Shown in pieces: positions 27,404 to 36,002 of a DNA stretch of 64,000 bases. A program made the translations under genes and the position numbers. This DNA is from Bacteroidia bacterium. GTDB taxonomy: Bacteria > Bacteroidota > Bacteroidia > UKL13-3. The first letter of the stretch is position 1; every line of letters starts with the position of its first letter. The DNA is taken from NCBI GenBank assembly GCA_023151275.1, contig JAKLJI010000005.1:62001-126000 (forward strand). Reading direction: 5' to 3'. The notes under the pieces were generated by a model, which saw only the letters and a list, made by a program, of their open reading frames with translations, was not told where the DNA came from and searched no databases.

Positions 27404-30400
27404 TTAATTTCCGAGTTTTACCCAACGCTTATTTCCTGTAGCCCCTGAAGCGAGCTTATATCGAATAATATATATTCCTTCCTGCAACTCATTTACCAAA
27501 TACAGGTTTTCCGAATTCGGTAACAAGGTCTTTACCAAGGTTCCTCTACCATTATAAACTTGAGCAAATTCCAGCTCATCCCATTCAGGCTTTAATACCA
27601 GGTAATCAGTTCCGGGATTTGGGTAAATCAGCAAACGTCCTTCCTCTTTGTTTTGGTGCAACTCTTCTTTGGTGTTTATTGCTTGTCCCTGTTTTAAAAG
27701 TGCTTGCTGTGCATACATCTGTATCCCAGAAATCTTTATCGGCCCGGGAACACTTCTTTTTGCCGCATTGAATGCCAAATTTATTCTTGAAACAGAAACC
27801 GGAATGGTAATAACCAATTCATATTCTTGCCAATTGCTTGTATTAGCAGGAATCATAAGCGTTTGAGATGCAAATCCACCGTCGGGATAACTGATTACCA
27901 AGCGGACAGAATCGCCGGCAAATCCTTTGGTTGAAATTTTGAAGGTATTGGCACCTTTTTCCAATCCGCCCAAACCATTCACATTTGTAATTATCCCGTT
28001 GGAAGTCCTTTGCCAATTGCGATTGCCGCTAAAGGCCACACCATCTGTGGTATCAAAAACAGCCCATGGAGTGGAATATCCATCGGGAAAACCATTCCTA
28101 TTTTTATCAACTTGAAGCATTGGGAAAATATTCACCAAAGGATTTGCTATTGAATCATACAAAACCGCAGCCCATTGTTGGTTGGTAAGCACCGGAATTC
28201 CGTTTTGCTTGCACCAAGTTAATAAGGTATCCAGGCGACTTATATAGCCCGTGATTCCACCTGTAAGGTTCGAAAAATGGCTTTGACTAAAGCTACATTG
28301 ATGCTTAGCTGCGTTGTCCGCAATAATTCCTGCAATGCTCGCAGCTGAATTTTGTTCATCCTTGAAATCACCACCATGCAAACCAAATTTGCGAGAGCCA
28401 GTTGGATTGAATTCGTTGTACACCTTTGCCGAATTACCTGCATAAGCTGCACCTGATGCCAAGGGTCCAACCAATCCGGGACCTGAGGAAAACAAATCAG
28501 GGCGAAGCATTGGGTAATTTCCGGTTGGCATAAAAAAGGACAGAGGTGCATCAATACCAAAGCTTTGGCAGATTTGCACGGTTCGTTGGCGTAACAGCTG
28601 CCAAGCATCTTCCGTTAAAAATACATCATACTGGGTAACTCGTTCATGAGTCAAGCCTGTAAGTGAAGGATAGTTAACAGTTTCGCCCCAAACGGTTTGA
28701 ATGGTCATCGTATCGGGGTCTGATACGTTCAAATTTCTTAGGTTTGAATAGGTGAAAACCCTATCCAAAGCCGGCACATAAATGTTGGAGTAATACACAG
28801 ATCCATTCATTTGCCTAAACTCACCCGGAGCCTGAGAAATGAGTGTGGAACCAATTATGTTAACCAAGCCCTCTCCTACCCAGGTTGAAGTTGCAACGGA
28901 GTCTATTTTGAGGCATACCTTTTTTCCGTTGAAATGGTCAACTCCCGGATGTCCAACAAATTGAAGGGTATCGGCATTTGCATTTAGATTGAAGAAAATG
29001 GTAGAATGATCTGGGGTGTGGTCTGAAAGTTCGTGGCCAGCCAACCAAATTTCCCTAACCGCATTCCTGTATGCGGTATCCGACAACAAGCGTGAAGCAT
29101 TTAGTCCATAATTAAACCGCAGTTGATGGCTATTGAATAGATTATTAATTGCTCTCAGGTTTGCAGGCGATTGGTAATCATCGAAACGGAAATTCACGCC
29201 GGCCAGTTTCTGGCTAAAATCGAAATTACCCGTGCTTGGCGAAGGTGGTGTAACGGTGCTATCTGAATCCACAGGGTTTGATACACTACCCCAAACTTTT
29301 ACAAAAAAACTGTCCAGATAAGCAACTCCATTTTTGGAACCATTAAACTTTACCCAAGTATCAGATTGGGTGCTAATTTTCAAAGTATCTGAGGCATAGC
29401 TGAACCAAGTTGGGCTTGGCGAAAAACTCCATGAATTTAAGGCGTACTCCGCTCCAAGGGCAACAGCAATATCCAAGGTATCGCCTGCCTGCATTTCCCA
29501 GTTCCGGGAACTGAAATTTAAGTAGGCGGTATCTGCCAGGTTATCCGGATTGCTAACCACAACTTTAATTTTAGCTTCCCCCACCCAAAATGGTTTGCTT
29601 TTCTGAACGCTTAGCAAACCAGTTTCCGTATCAAAACCAGCCACCAATTCACTGTCGGATGCAATGGAAATGGTCCAATCCTGCGGACCAAAATATCCAT
29701 CAGCGATTAAATTGTAAAGCGGTACAGGGTTGAATTGCCCTGTAGAACGAATCGTATCCGAGTAATTTTTCTGAATGGTTGGCACTGCACTTTTACGCAT
29801 TTCAGGAAAGGTAAATGCTGCTGTGCCGGGAATATTCCGCTTAATCAATACCCAACTCACATTAACACGTGTGATGTTTTGAGGAATGTCTATGGTTCTG
29901 GTTTGAAGAGTCCAATCGGGAGTACCCGCACCAAACATAACCAAACGAGAAGGAATGCTGATTTCAGGGAAACTGAATATCATGCGAATGGAATCCCCTG
30001 GCTGCCCTTTGGTGTACATGCGCAACAAATTGGTTCCTTTTTCCAAGCCACCCAAATTGCTGATTGAAGCCAAGTTTTGATTGTTAGCCGAACCAAAAAC
30101 GGCACCTTTGGGCTTACCCGGAAAGCCATCCAATGCCGAGAAAGCGGTGGAATTGATTGTGTAACCATCTGGCAGGCCGTTATTATTCAAATCTTTTTCC
30201 AGGCTGGGGATGGTATTTACTCCTTGCAAGGGTATCGAATCAAATAAAATTGAGGCCCATTGATTATAGGTTCTAACCGGAATTGAATGTTGATTCAACC
30301 AAGTTAGTACACTATCAACCCGACCAAGAAAAACAGTCCAACCTCCTTGAACATTGTTCATGTGCGACAACCCAAAGCTTTGGTAATGACGCGCCGAACG

Positions 30401-31366
30401 GTCGGAAATGATATTGGTTAAGGTTTGAAAATTGGCCGACTCCTCATAGAAATCAGGACCTTGCAAGGCAAAACGTCTATTGGCAAAAGAGTCAACCTCG
30501 TTGTAGCATTTTTGAGAAGATTGAATATTAACTGCTCCGGCTGTATAGCCAGAAGCGATAGCAAAATCTTGCACATCAAAACGATTCAACAACGCATAGT
30601 TGCCGCCGGGTTGAATCCAGGTTTTGGGTGCCGGAAGTCCGTAAAGAGCAAACAAATCGCGACTCCGTTTTGCAAGAAGAATATTGGATTGAACATTGCT
30701 ATTTACATCTTCGGTGCGCACACGCTCATAGGGAATGCCATAAGCGGTATCGTTTCTCCAGGTTTCCTGCCAATAGGTTTGAAGCACCAAGGTATCCGGG
30801 TCTGAAGAAACACGATTTGAAACCGAAGTATAAACTGCGTATTGATTTCGTGTTGGCAGGTAAACCAAGGCATAATACGGATTTCCATTAATGCCGGCAA
30901 ACTCACCATTTCCAACGGAGATTAGTCGGTTACCAATTAGGTTTACCAAACCCTCTCCGTTGAAGAAAGTAGTATGTGGCGGATCTACCCGCAAGCAAAC
31001 CTTGGTTCCATTGATATGGTCAACTTCTGGGCGACCCGAGAAGGCCATTGTATCTGAAAGTGATCGAACTGTAAAAAATCCCATGTGGTGATCGGGGGTA
31101 TGATCCATGAGTTCATGTCCGGAGGCGACAATTTCGCGAAGTGCATTTACCGCTGCTGAATCGTTAAACAAGCGGGATGCATTGATGGCCAAGCTAAATT
31201 TTAGGCCATGCTTGTTGAATAATTTGTTCCAATCGCGCCATTTTGAGGCACCTTGGTGGTCATCAACCCGAAAGCAAACTCCACCTGTTTTGTGTTGTGG
31301 ACTTTGCGCGATTCCCTGAAAAACAAGGAACAACGATAATAAAAAAGTAAGTAATGCAGTTTTCAT
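27404..31366 (-). CDS. Secreted protein with two polysaccharide-deacetylase-like modules, T9SS cargo
   Basis: A 1320-residue secreted protein with signal peptide at residues 1-20. Two related modules of about 370 residues lie near 25-390 and 705-1100. Each contains a NodB-like signature: VCFRVDDHQG plus HELMDHTPDHH in the first, VNFRFDDYQS plus HELSDHTPDHS in the second. These supply the Asp and two His of the metal site, and each module is followed by a second conserved block (GLVNLIG, PDTLVLQT). Each deacetylase-like module is followed by a region reading as a carbohydrate-binding-like beta-sandwich (FPEISIPSRLVMFG; YPDGGFASQTLMIP). A cadherin-like stretch with QKNYSDTIRS and a proline-rich linker separate the halves. 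A T9SS sorting domain ends the protein (IYPNPGTDYLVLKP). Enzymatic activity is plausible, but the family position is remote. Confidence 0.85.
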   Translation of the reverse strand: MKTALLTFLLSLFLVFQGIAQSPQHKTGGVCFRVDDHQGASKWRDWNKLFNKHGLKFSLAINASRLFNDSAAVNALREIVASGHELMDHTPDHHMGFFTVRSLSDTMAFSGRPEVDHINGTKVCLRVDPPHTTFFNGEGLVNLIGNRLISVGNGEFAGINGNPYYALVYLPTRNQYAVYTSVSNRVSSDPDTLVLQTYWQETWRNDTAYGIPYERVRTEDVNSNVQSNILLAKRSRDLFALYGLPAPKTWIQPGGNYALLNRFDVQDFAIASGYTAGAVNIQSSQKCYNEVDSFANRRFALQGPDFYEESANFQTLTNIISDRSARHYQSFGLSHMNNVQGGWTVFLGRVDSVLTWLNQHSIPVRTYNQWASILFDSIPLQGVNTIPSLEKDLNNNGLPDGYTINSTAFSALDGFPGKPKGAVFGSANNQNLASISNLGGLEKGTNLLRMYTKGQPGDSIRMIFSFPEISIPSRLVMFGAGTPDWTLQTRTIDIPQNITRVNVSWVLIKRNIPGTAAFTFPEMRKSAVPTIQKNYSDTIRSTGQFNPVPLYNLIADGYFGPQDWTISIASDSELVAGFDTETGLLSVQKSKPFWVGEAKIKVVVSNPDNLADTAYLNFSSRNWEMQAGDTLDIAVALGAEYALNSWSFSPSPTWFSYASDTLKISTQSDTWVKFNGSKNGVAYLDSFFVKVWGSVSNPVDSDSTVTPPSPSTGNFDFSQKLAGVNFRFDDYQSPANLRAINNLFNSHQLRFNYGLNASRLLSDTAYRNAVREIWLAGHELSDHTPDHSTIFFNLNANADTLQFVGHPGVDHFNGKKVCLKIDSVATSTWVGEGLVNIIGSTLISQAPGEFRQMNGSVYYSNIYVPALDRVFTYSNLRNLNVSDPDTMTIQTVWGETVNYPSLTGLTHERVTQYDVFLTEDAWQLLRQRTVQICQSFGIDAPLSFFMPTGNYPMLRPDLFSSGPGLVGPLASGAAYAGNSAKVYNEFNPTGSRKFGLHGGDFKDEQNSAASIAGIIADNAAKHQCSFSQSHFSNLTGGITGYISRLDTLLTWCKQNGIPVLTNQQWAAVLYDSIANPLVNIFPMLQVDKNRNGFPDGYSTPWAVFDTTDGVAFSGNRNWQRTSNGIITNVNGLGGLEKGANTFKISTKGFAGDSVRLVISYPDGGFASQTLMIPANTSNWQEYELVITIPVSVSRINLAFNAAKRSVPGPIKISGIQMYAQQALLKQGQAINTKEELHQNKEEGRLLIYPNPGTDYLVLKPEWDELEFAQVYNGRGTLVKTLLPNSENLYLVNELQEGIYIIRYKLASGATGNKRWVKLGN

Positions 31367-31467
31367 GCGAAATAAAGGTTAAAGCAAATAAAACGCATAC
31401 CTACCTAATTATCAACAACTAGTGTTAATATTTCATCAAACAATAAAAAATGAAATGAATGACAAAA

Positions 31468-31489
31468 AAAAAGACCGCATTGCGGTCTT
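31468..31489 (-). terminator. Terminator after tRNA-Pro
   Basis: Stem AAGACCG / CGGTCTT with a five-base loop and a run of T on the minus strand, three bases past the tRNA 3' end. Confidence 0.88.
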
Positions 31490-31492
31490 AAG

Positions 31493-31566
31493 TCGGGGTG
31501 GCAGGATTCGAACCTACGACCTCCACATCCCAAATGTGGCGCGATACCAGGCTACGCTACACCCCG
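31493..31566 (-). tRNA. tRNA-Pro (anticodon TGG)
   Basis: A 74-base cloverleaf: acceptor arms CGGGGTG and CACCCCG, anticodon arm CCACA-TTTGGGA-TGTGG with anticodon TGG, and T arm containing GGTTCGAATCC. The 3' CCA is not encoded. It is transcribed from its own promoter. Confidence 0.96.
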
Positions 31567-31588
31567 ATTCCCTTAATAATTGGGAGTG

Positions 31589-31619
31589 CAAAAATAAGGT
31601 ATTGGTTAATATTTCCAAA
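31589..31619 (-). promoter_or_regulatory. Promoter of tRNA-Pro
   Basis: On the minus strand TTTG, a 19-base spacer and TATTTTTG, an exact fit to the Bacteroidota consensus, 22 bases before the mature tRNA. The -7 element and next six bases (TTTGCACTCC) are identical to those at the tRNA-Ser promoter. Confidence 0.75.
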
Positions 31620-31718
31620 TGTTTTTCAAAAAACTATACCCAAATCGTCTGCAAAACCAAGCTTACCAAGTCTAATAGCCAGACTAGCAGGCTCTTCTTT
31701 TCGCTAAAAAAAAGGCAA

Positions 31719-31757
31719 GGGCGAATTGCAATTCGCCCCCACCAATTGCAATTCGCC
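31719..31757. repeat. Palindromic element between the tRNA genes
   Basis: A perfect 20-base palindrome GGGCGAATTGCAATTCGCCC (31719-31738), followed at 31743-31757 by a second partial copy, AATTGCAATTCGCCC. It lies outside any gene and resembles a short interspersed palindromic unit. Confidence 0.6.
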
Positions 31758-31764
31758 CCGACAA

Positions 31765-31800
31765 TAAAAAACCCCTTCAAGCTGAGCTTGAAGGGGTTTT
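31765..31800 (-). terminator. Terminator after tRNA-Ser
   Basis: Arms AAAACCCCTTCAAGCT and a matching TTGAAGGGGTTTT around GAGC, with a T-rich run on the minus strand, five bases beyond the tRNA-Ser 3' end. Confidence 0.9.
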
Positions 31801-31805
31801 AGTGG

Positions 31806-31895
31806 CGGAGAGAGCGGGATTCGAACCCGCGATACACCTTAACAGCGTATGACGGTTTAGCAAACCGTTGGTTTCAGCCTCTCACCCATCTCTCC
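31806..31895 (-). tRNA. tRNA-Ser (anticodon GCT)
   Basis: A 90-base tRNA with acceptor arms GGAGAGA and TCTCTCC, anticodon arm ACGGT-TTGCTAA-ACCGT (anticodon GCT), the long variable arm typical of serine tRNAs, T arm with GGTTCGAATCC and discriminator G. CCA is not encoded. Confidence 0.96.
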
Positions 31896-31918
31896 TTAGG
31901 CTGAATTTTTAAGGAGTG

Positions 31919-31949
31919 CAAATCTATGCATGGAGTTGAACATTGCCAA
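31919..31949 (-). promoter_or_regulatory. Promoter of tRNA-Ser
   Basis: On the minus strand TTG, a 20-base spacer and TAGATTTG (31919-31926), 23 bases before the mature tRNA. It is an exact match to the Bacteroidota promoter consensus, with the same downstream bases CACTCC as the tRNA-Pro promoter. Confidence 0.75.
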
Positions 31950-32127
31950 CCCTTTTTCAAGTTTTTTCTCAAGAATTCTTAAAATGTTCTGGCAACGCAA
32001 TTTGTGCACATCCTAAAAGCCAGATTTATAATCTATTGTAAAGATTTGGAGAATTTTTTGGCGAAGTAAAACGTTTGGCTTGCAGTTTCGGTAATCAAAG
32101 CACTTACTTAGTACTAATTTTTCAGCT

Positions 32128-34749
32128 ATGTCAAAAGATACACCCCTTCATTATAAATTCAGAGACCTGAAAGTTTTTGGTTCAACCGAATGGCTAGCCA
32201 ACAACGAAAAGAAATACCGCCAGGTTTACGATGAATCAGAATGCACGTTTATCTATTGCGAGCTTTCCTTCTTCAACAAGTTATTTGACGAGAATGAATG
32301 GAACCTCCAGGTACAACTTAAGTGTATCAACCTGGCTGATGAAAGTATCATCTGCAACCTTTCCGCAGATCGTCCGGTTAAGAAGGAAGAAAACATTGTT
32401 TTTATCCGCGAAGGCTGGGGCGTAAAAAGTCCGGGTAGTTTCTGGAGAAAAGGAAGCTACCGCTGGGAAGCTTGGATTGATGGGATTCTTGTCGCTGAAA
32501 AGGCTTTCTATATTGTAGATATTGGTCGGGTTACGGAAACCGTTAACCCCTATTTTCAAATAACCGGTTTGCGCTTGTACGAAGGTCCTGATGGAAATAT
32601 TCCTAAACCCGACAGGCATTACTTATCCATGTTTGATGCATTGGATACCCGGTATGTTTGGCTTGAAATGCGGATAAAAAACCTGGTGCACGACCCTGAA
32701 ACCTGGCCTTGTGAATTGCAATTCTTCTTTAATACCAATACCGGCCAGCTAAAGGGAACCATTGAAAAACTGATTGTGGTTGATAAAACCGAACCCGAAT
32801 TGGATGTTACCGTTGGCTGGGGCAGCGATCAACGCGGAACTTGGAGTATTGACGATTATAGCATTAGCGTGGTTTTTATGGACCAAATCATTGCAAATGT
32901 TCCTTTTGAAGTTGGCGAACATTATTTGGATGAAGTTGTAATTGTACCCAAACTTGACCTTTTCTCAGAGCCGGAAATTCCAGTGGAACCTGCGCCTGTT
33001 GCGGTCCCAGAACAAAAAATGGAGGATGTGCTTCAGGAATTGGACGCGCTTATTGGTCTGGATTCAATAAAAAAGAAAGTTAAAGAATACACCACCTACC
33101 TGAATTTTATCAAAATCAGGAAGGAAATGGGCTTTGACGACAAGGAAAAAATCAACTTGCATGCTGTATTTACCGGTAATCCAGGAACCGGGAAAACCAC
33201 TGTAGCCAAAATGCTGGGTAGAATTTACCACGACTTGGGATTACTATCAAAAGGGCATGTTATGGAAGTTGACCGTGGCGATTTGGTAGCTGAGTACATT
33301 GGACAAACCGCACCTAAAACCAAAGAGGTAATTAAGAAAGCCCGCGGTGGAATTCTTTTTATTGATGAAGCCTATGCTTTGGCTAGAAAGAATGATGATT
33401 CCAAAGACTTCGGGAAAGAAGCCATTGAAATTCTACTCAAGGAAATGAGCGATGGAGATGGAGATATTGCCATTATTGCAGCTGGATATCCCGAAGAAAT
33501 TACGAGCTTCTTGGAATCAAATCCGGGTATGAAATCCAGGTTCAACATGTACTATGATTTTCCGGATTATACCCCGCAGGAATTGATGCAGATTGCAGAA
33601 TTTACCGCCCAAAAACGGGGCGTGGTATTCTCAAAAATTGCCCGGGAAGTTTTGTACAAAAAATTGGTTGATGCCTACCGCGACCGCGACCGGATGTTTG
33701 GGAATGCCCGCTATGTGAATACGCTTATCGACGAAAGTAAAATGAACATGGGTTTGCGCATCATGCAAACCAAAGATGTAAAATCCTTAACCAAAGAAGA
33801 TATCTCAACCATTTTAGAATACGATATCGACAAGATTTTTGCCGGAAAGCAACGCAATCCCGCCGATATTCCTGTGGACGAGGATTTGTTGAAACAGGCC
33901 TTAAATGCCTTGCACAATTTAATAGGGCTTGAATCTGTAAAACATGAAATTGATGAATTGGTAAAATTGGTTCGCTTCTACCGAGAAATCGGCAAAGATG
34001 TTCGTCAAACCTTTTCGCTCCATGCCGTTTTTACCGGAAACCCGGGAACAGGAAAAACTACTGTTGCGCGCATACTTGCACAGATTTACAAAGCACTCGG
34101 TATTTTAGAGCGTGGCAATTTGGTGGAATGCGATAGACAAGCACTTGTAGGTGGATTTGTTGGACAGACCGCACTTAAAACCGGAGAGATTCTGAACAAA
34201 GCCATGGGTGGAGTTTTGTTCATTGATGAAGCCTATTCCCTGAGCGAAGGAGGTGAAAATGACTTTGGCAAAGAGGCCATTGAAACAATTCTCAAACGCA
34301 TGGAAGATTTCCGTGGCGACTTCATTGTGATTGTTGCGGGTTATACCGAAAACATGAAGAATTTTCTGGAGTCAAATCCAGGCCTGCGTTCTCGCTTTGA
34401 TCGGGAAATGCATTTTGAAGATTACAATGCTGCTCAATTGTTTGAGATTGGAAACAAAATGCTGGCTGGAAATGCAATTCATGCTGATGAGGCTGCATCA
34501 AACCACTTAAAACAGTATTTTGAAATTCTACATAGCAACCGTAATACCTATTTTGGAAATGCCAGAACGGTTAGAAAAGTGATTGAAGAGGCCATCAAAA
34601 ACCAGCATCTTCGCTTGGCACAAATTGACTCAGCGGCCCGCGATAAGGATATGATTAACCAACTCTTGCTGGAAGACGTTACTGAATTCAAACTGGACGC
34701 CCCTCAAAATCCTGAAAAACGTGGAATTGGATTTAAACAAGGTAGCTAA
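32128..34749 (+). CDS. Double AAA+ ATPase of the CbxX/CfqX (SpoVK) type
   Basis: An 873-residue protein with two complete AAA+ modules. The N-terminal region, about residues 1-290, is beta-rich and unlike any domain I can name. AAA module 1 has Walker A at residue 350 (GNPGTGKTT), Walker B ILFIDEAYAL and sensor-like IIAAGYPEEI. Module 2 has Walker A at residue 637 (GNPGTGKTT), Walker B VLFIDEAYSL and IVAGYTENM. Both modules carry the SNPGLRSRF-type arginine region of CbxX/CfqX proteins. Relatives remodel Rubisco in autotrophs or act in sporulation and type VII secretion; none of those contexts is present. It stands alone between tRNA genes and a two-component system. Likely a hexameric remodeler of unknown client. 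Confidence 0.9.
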   Translation: MSKDTPLHYKFRDLKVFGSTEWLANNEKKYRQVYDESECTFIYCELSFFNKLFDENEWNLQVQLKCINLADESIICNLSADRPVKKEENIVFIREGWGVKSPGSFWRKGSYRWEAWIDGILVAEKAFYIVDIGRVTETVNPYFQITGLRLYEGPDGNIPKPDRHYLSMFDALDTRYVWLEMRIKNLVHDPETWPCELQFFFNTNTGQLKGTIEKLIVVDKTEPELDVTVGWGSDQRGTWSIDDYSISVVFMDQIIANVPFEVGEHYLDEVVIVPKLDLFSEPEIPVEPAPVAVPEQKMEDVLQELDALIGLDSIKKKVKEYTTYLNFIKIRKEMGFDDKEKINLHAVFTGNPGTGKTTVAKMLGRIYHDLGLLSKGHVMEVDRGDLVAEYIGQTAPKTKEVIKKARGGILFIDEAYALARKNDDSKDFGKEAIEILLKEMSDGDGDIAIIAAGYPEEITSFLESNPGMKSRFNMYYDFPDYTPQELMQIAEFTAQKRGVVFSKIAREVLYKKLVDAYRDRDRMFGNARYVNTLIDESKMNMGLRIMQTKDVKSLTKEDISTILEYDIDKIFAGKQRNPADIPVDEDLLKQALNALHNLIGLESVKHEIDELVKLVRFYREIGKDVRQTFSLHAVFTGNPGTGKTTVARILAQIYKALGILERGNLVECDRQALVGGFVGQTALKTGEILNKAMGGVLFIDEAYSLSEGGENDFGKEAIETILKRMEDFRGDFIVIVAGYTENMKNFLESNPGLRSRFDREMHFEDYNAAQLFEIGNKMLAGNAIHADEAASNHLKQYFEILHSNRNTYFGNARTVRKVIEEAIKNQHLRLAQIDSAARDKDMINQLLLEDVTEFKLDAPQNPEKRGIGFKQGS

Positions 34750-34752
34750 CAC

Positions 34753-34956
34753 TCAAATTTGTTCATCAACATTCAGCAGATAAAATCTGTAAATCACTTT
34801 AAGCATTTTCCTAGTTAAAGGATAAATAAGAAACAGGAAAAGGAAACTGGCAAGCAAACGCTGGTCAGTTTCCTGGACCGGTAAAAGCAAAAACGCAATA
34901 CCGATGAGTGCACAAAGCAAAATAACCGGCCATTCGGAAAACTGAAAATTCTTCAT
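34753..34956 (-). CDS. Small two-helix membrane protein, unknown
   Basis: A 67-residue protein from the ATG at 34956; an in-frame ATG at 35013 would add 19 residues. Two hydrophobic helices (WPVILLCALIGIAFLLLPV and a second with ASFLFLFLIYPL) leave short charged ends. It is convergent with the AAA+ gene, three bases away. There are no motifs and no close operon partner. It may be a real small membrane protein, but the evidence is only the reading frame and its composition. Confidence 0.5.
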   Translation of the reverse strand: MKNFQFSEWPVILLCALIGIAFLLLPVQETDQRLLASFLFLFLIYPLTRKMLKVIYRFYLLNVDEQI

Positions 34957-35251
34957 GCTCCAAAGCTGAGGCTTGGAGATTATTTTAAGATTAAGAATCC
35001 AGGATTCCACCAAAAACCAAAAAAATCTTGCAAAAAAGAAGGCAAAGCCGGCTTAATAATTGCCTTATTCTTTCTAAACCAATTCTTAAAAATACCGGTC
35101 CAAATCTTAAAAAATCTTCGTAAACCGCTGATTTATTTAGAAAAGTAGATTTTTTCCTTATCGAGTCAGACAACCCAAACAGGGGCTTTGTTTGTCTAAT
35201 GGATTTATAAAACCCCATTATCCGCTAATTTCGTCTTAAACCCTTACAGCT

Positions 35252-35968
35252 ATGGCAAAAGAAGTACTTCCACATATTCTGCTTGTTGAAGATGAACAAA
35301 CACTGGCCACTTTATTGAAGGAGACACTAAAACTGAATGGTTACACATCCAAGTATTGCAAAGACGGTGAAGAAGGATGGCAAGTGTTTCAGAAAGAGCG
35401 CTTCGACTTGTGCATTTTCGACGTGAATATGCCCAAAAAGAACGGGTTTGAATTGGCTCGTTTAGTTCGAGAAATAAACCTGAGCACTCCTATTTTATTT
35501 CTCACGGCAAACTCTTCAGAAGAAGACAAGTTAAAAGGTTTTGAAATTGGTGCTGACGAATACATCACGAAACCCTTCAGTACGCAAGAGCTCATGGCTC
35601 GGATAAAGGCGATTTTAAGACGTGTTCAGGCTGCCCAACACGACCAATTGGCACGAGAGGAAAGCTATGAAATTGGTGGTATGGTGGTTGATATCCCTAA
35701 CCATTTTGTGGAATTCAAGGGCAGCCAGAAAAAAATCAGCAACACTGAAGCTGAACTCATTAAGCTATTCGTAAAAAATAAAAATCAACTCATTACCCGC
35801 AATACCTTGTTGTTAAATGTTTGGGGAAGGGATGATTTTTATACCGCAAGAAACCTGGATGTTTATATCAATAAGCTGCGGAAATTAATCAAAGAAAACC
35901 CCTCGCTTGAAATTGTAAATATTCACGGATCAGGGTTTAAACTGGTTGAAAAGGCTGAAACTTTATAA
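35252..35968 (+). CDS. OmpR-family response regulator
   Basis: A 238-residue regulator. The receiver domain (about residues 8-120) has Glu13/Asp14, phosphoacceptor Asp57 in CIFDVNMP and the conserved lysine in ITKPFSTQEL. The winged-helix output domain spans about 145-235 (TEAELIKLFVKNKNQLITR, ARNLDVYINKLRKLI, IHGSGFKLV). The closest known Bacteroidota type is RprY. The histidine kinase gene follows after 34 bases, so the two form a system. A TAATTTCG element, one base from the TAnnTTTG consensus, lies 18 bases before the start codon. Confidence 0.95.
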   Translation: MAKEVLPHILLVEDEQTLATLLKETLKLNGYTSKYCKDGEEGWQVFQKERFDLCIFDVNMPKKNGFELARLVREINLSTPILFLTANSSEEDKLKGFEIGADEYITKPFSTQELMARIKAILRRVQAAQHDQLAREESYEIGGMVVDIPNHFVEFKGSQKKISNTEAELIKLFVKNKNQLITRNTLLLNVWGRDDFYTARNLDVYINKLRKLIKENPSLEIVNIHGSGFKLVEKAETL

Positions 35969-36002
35969 AAAAATTAAACCAGGGATTGGATAATTTCGTA
36001 CC

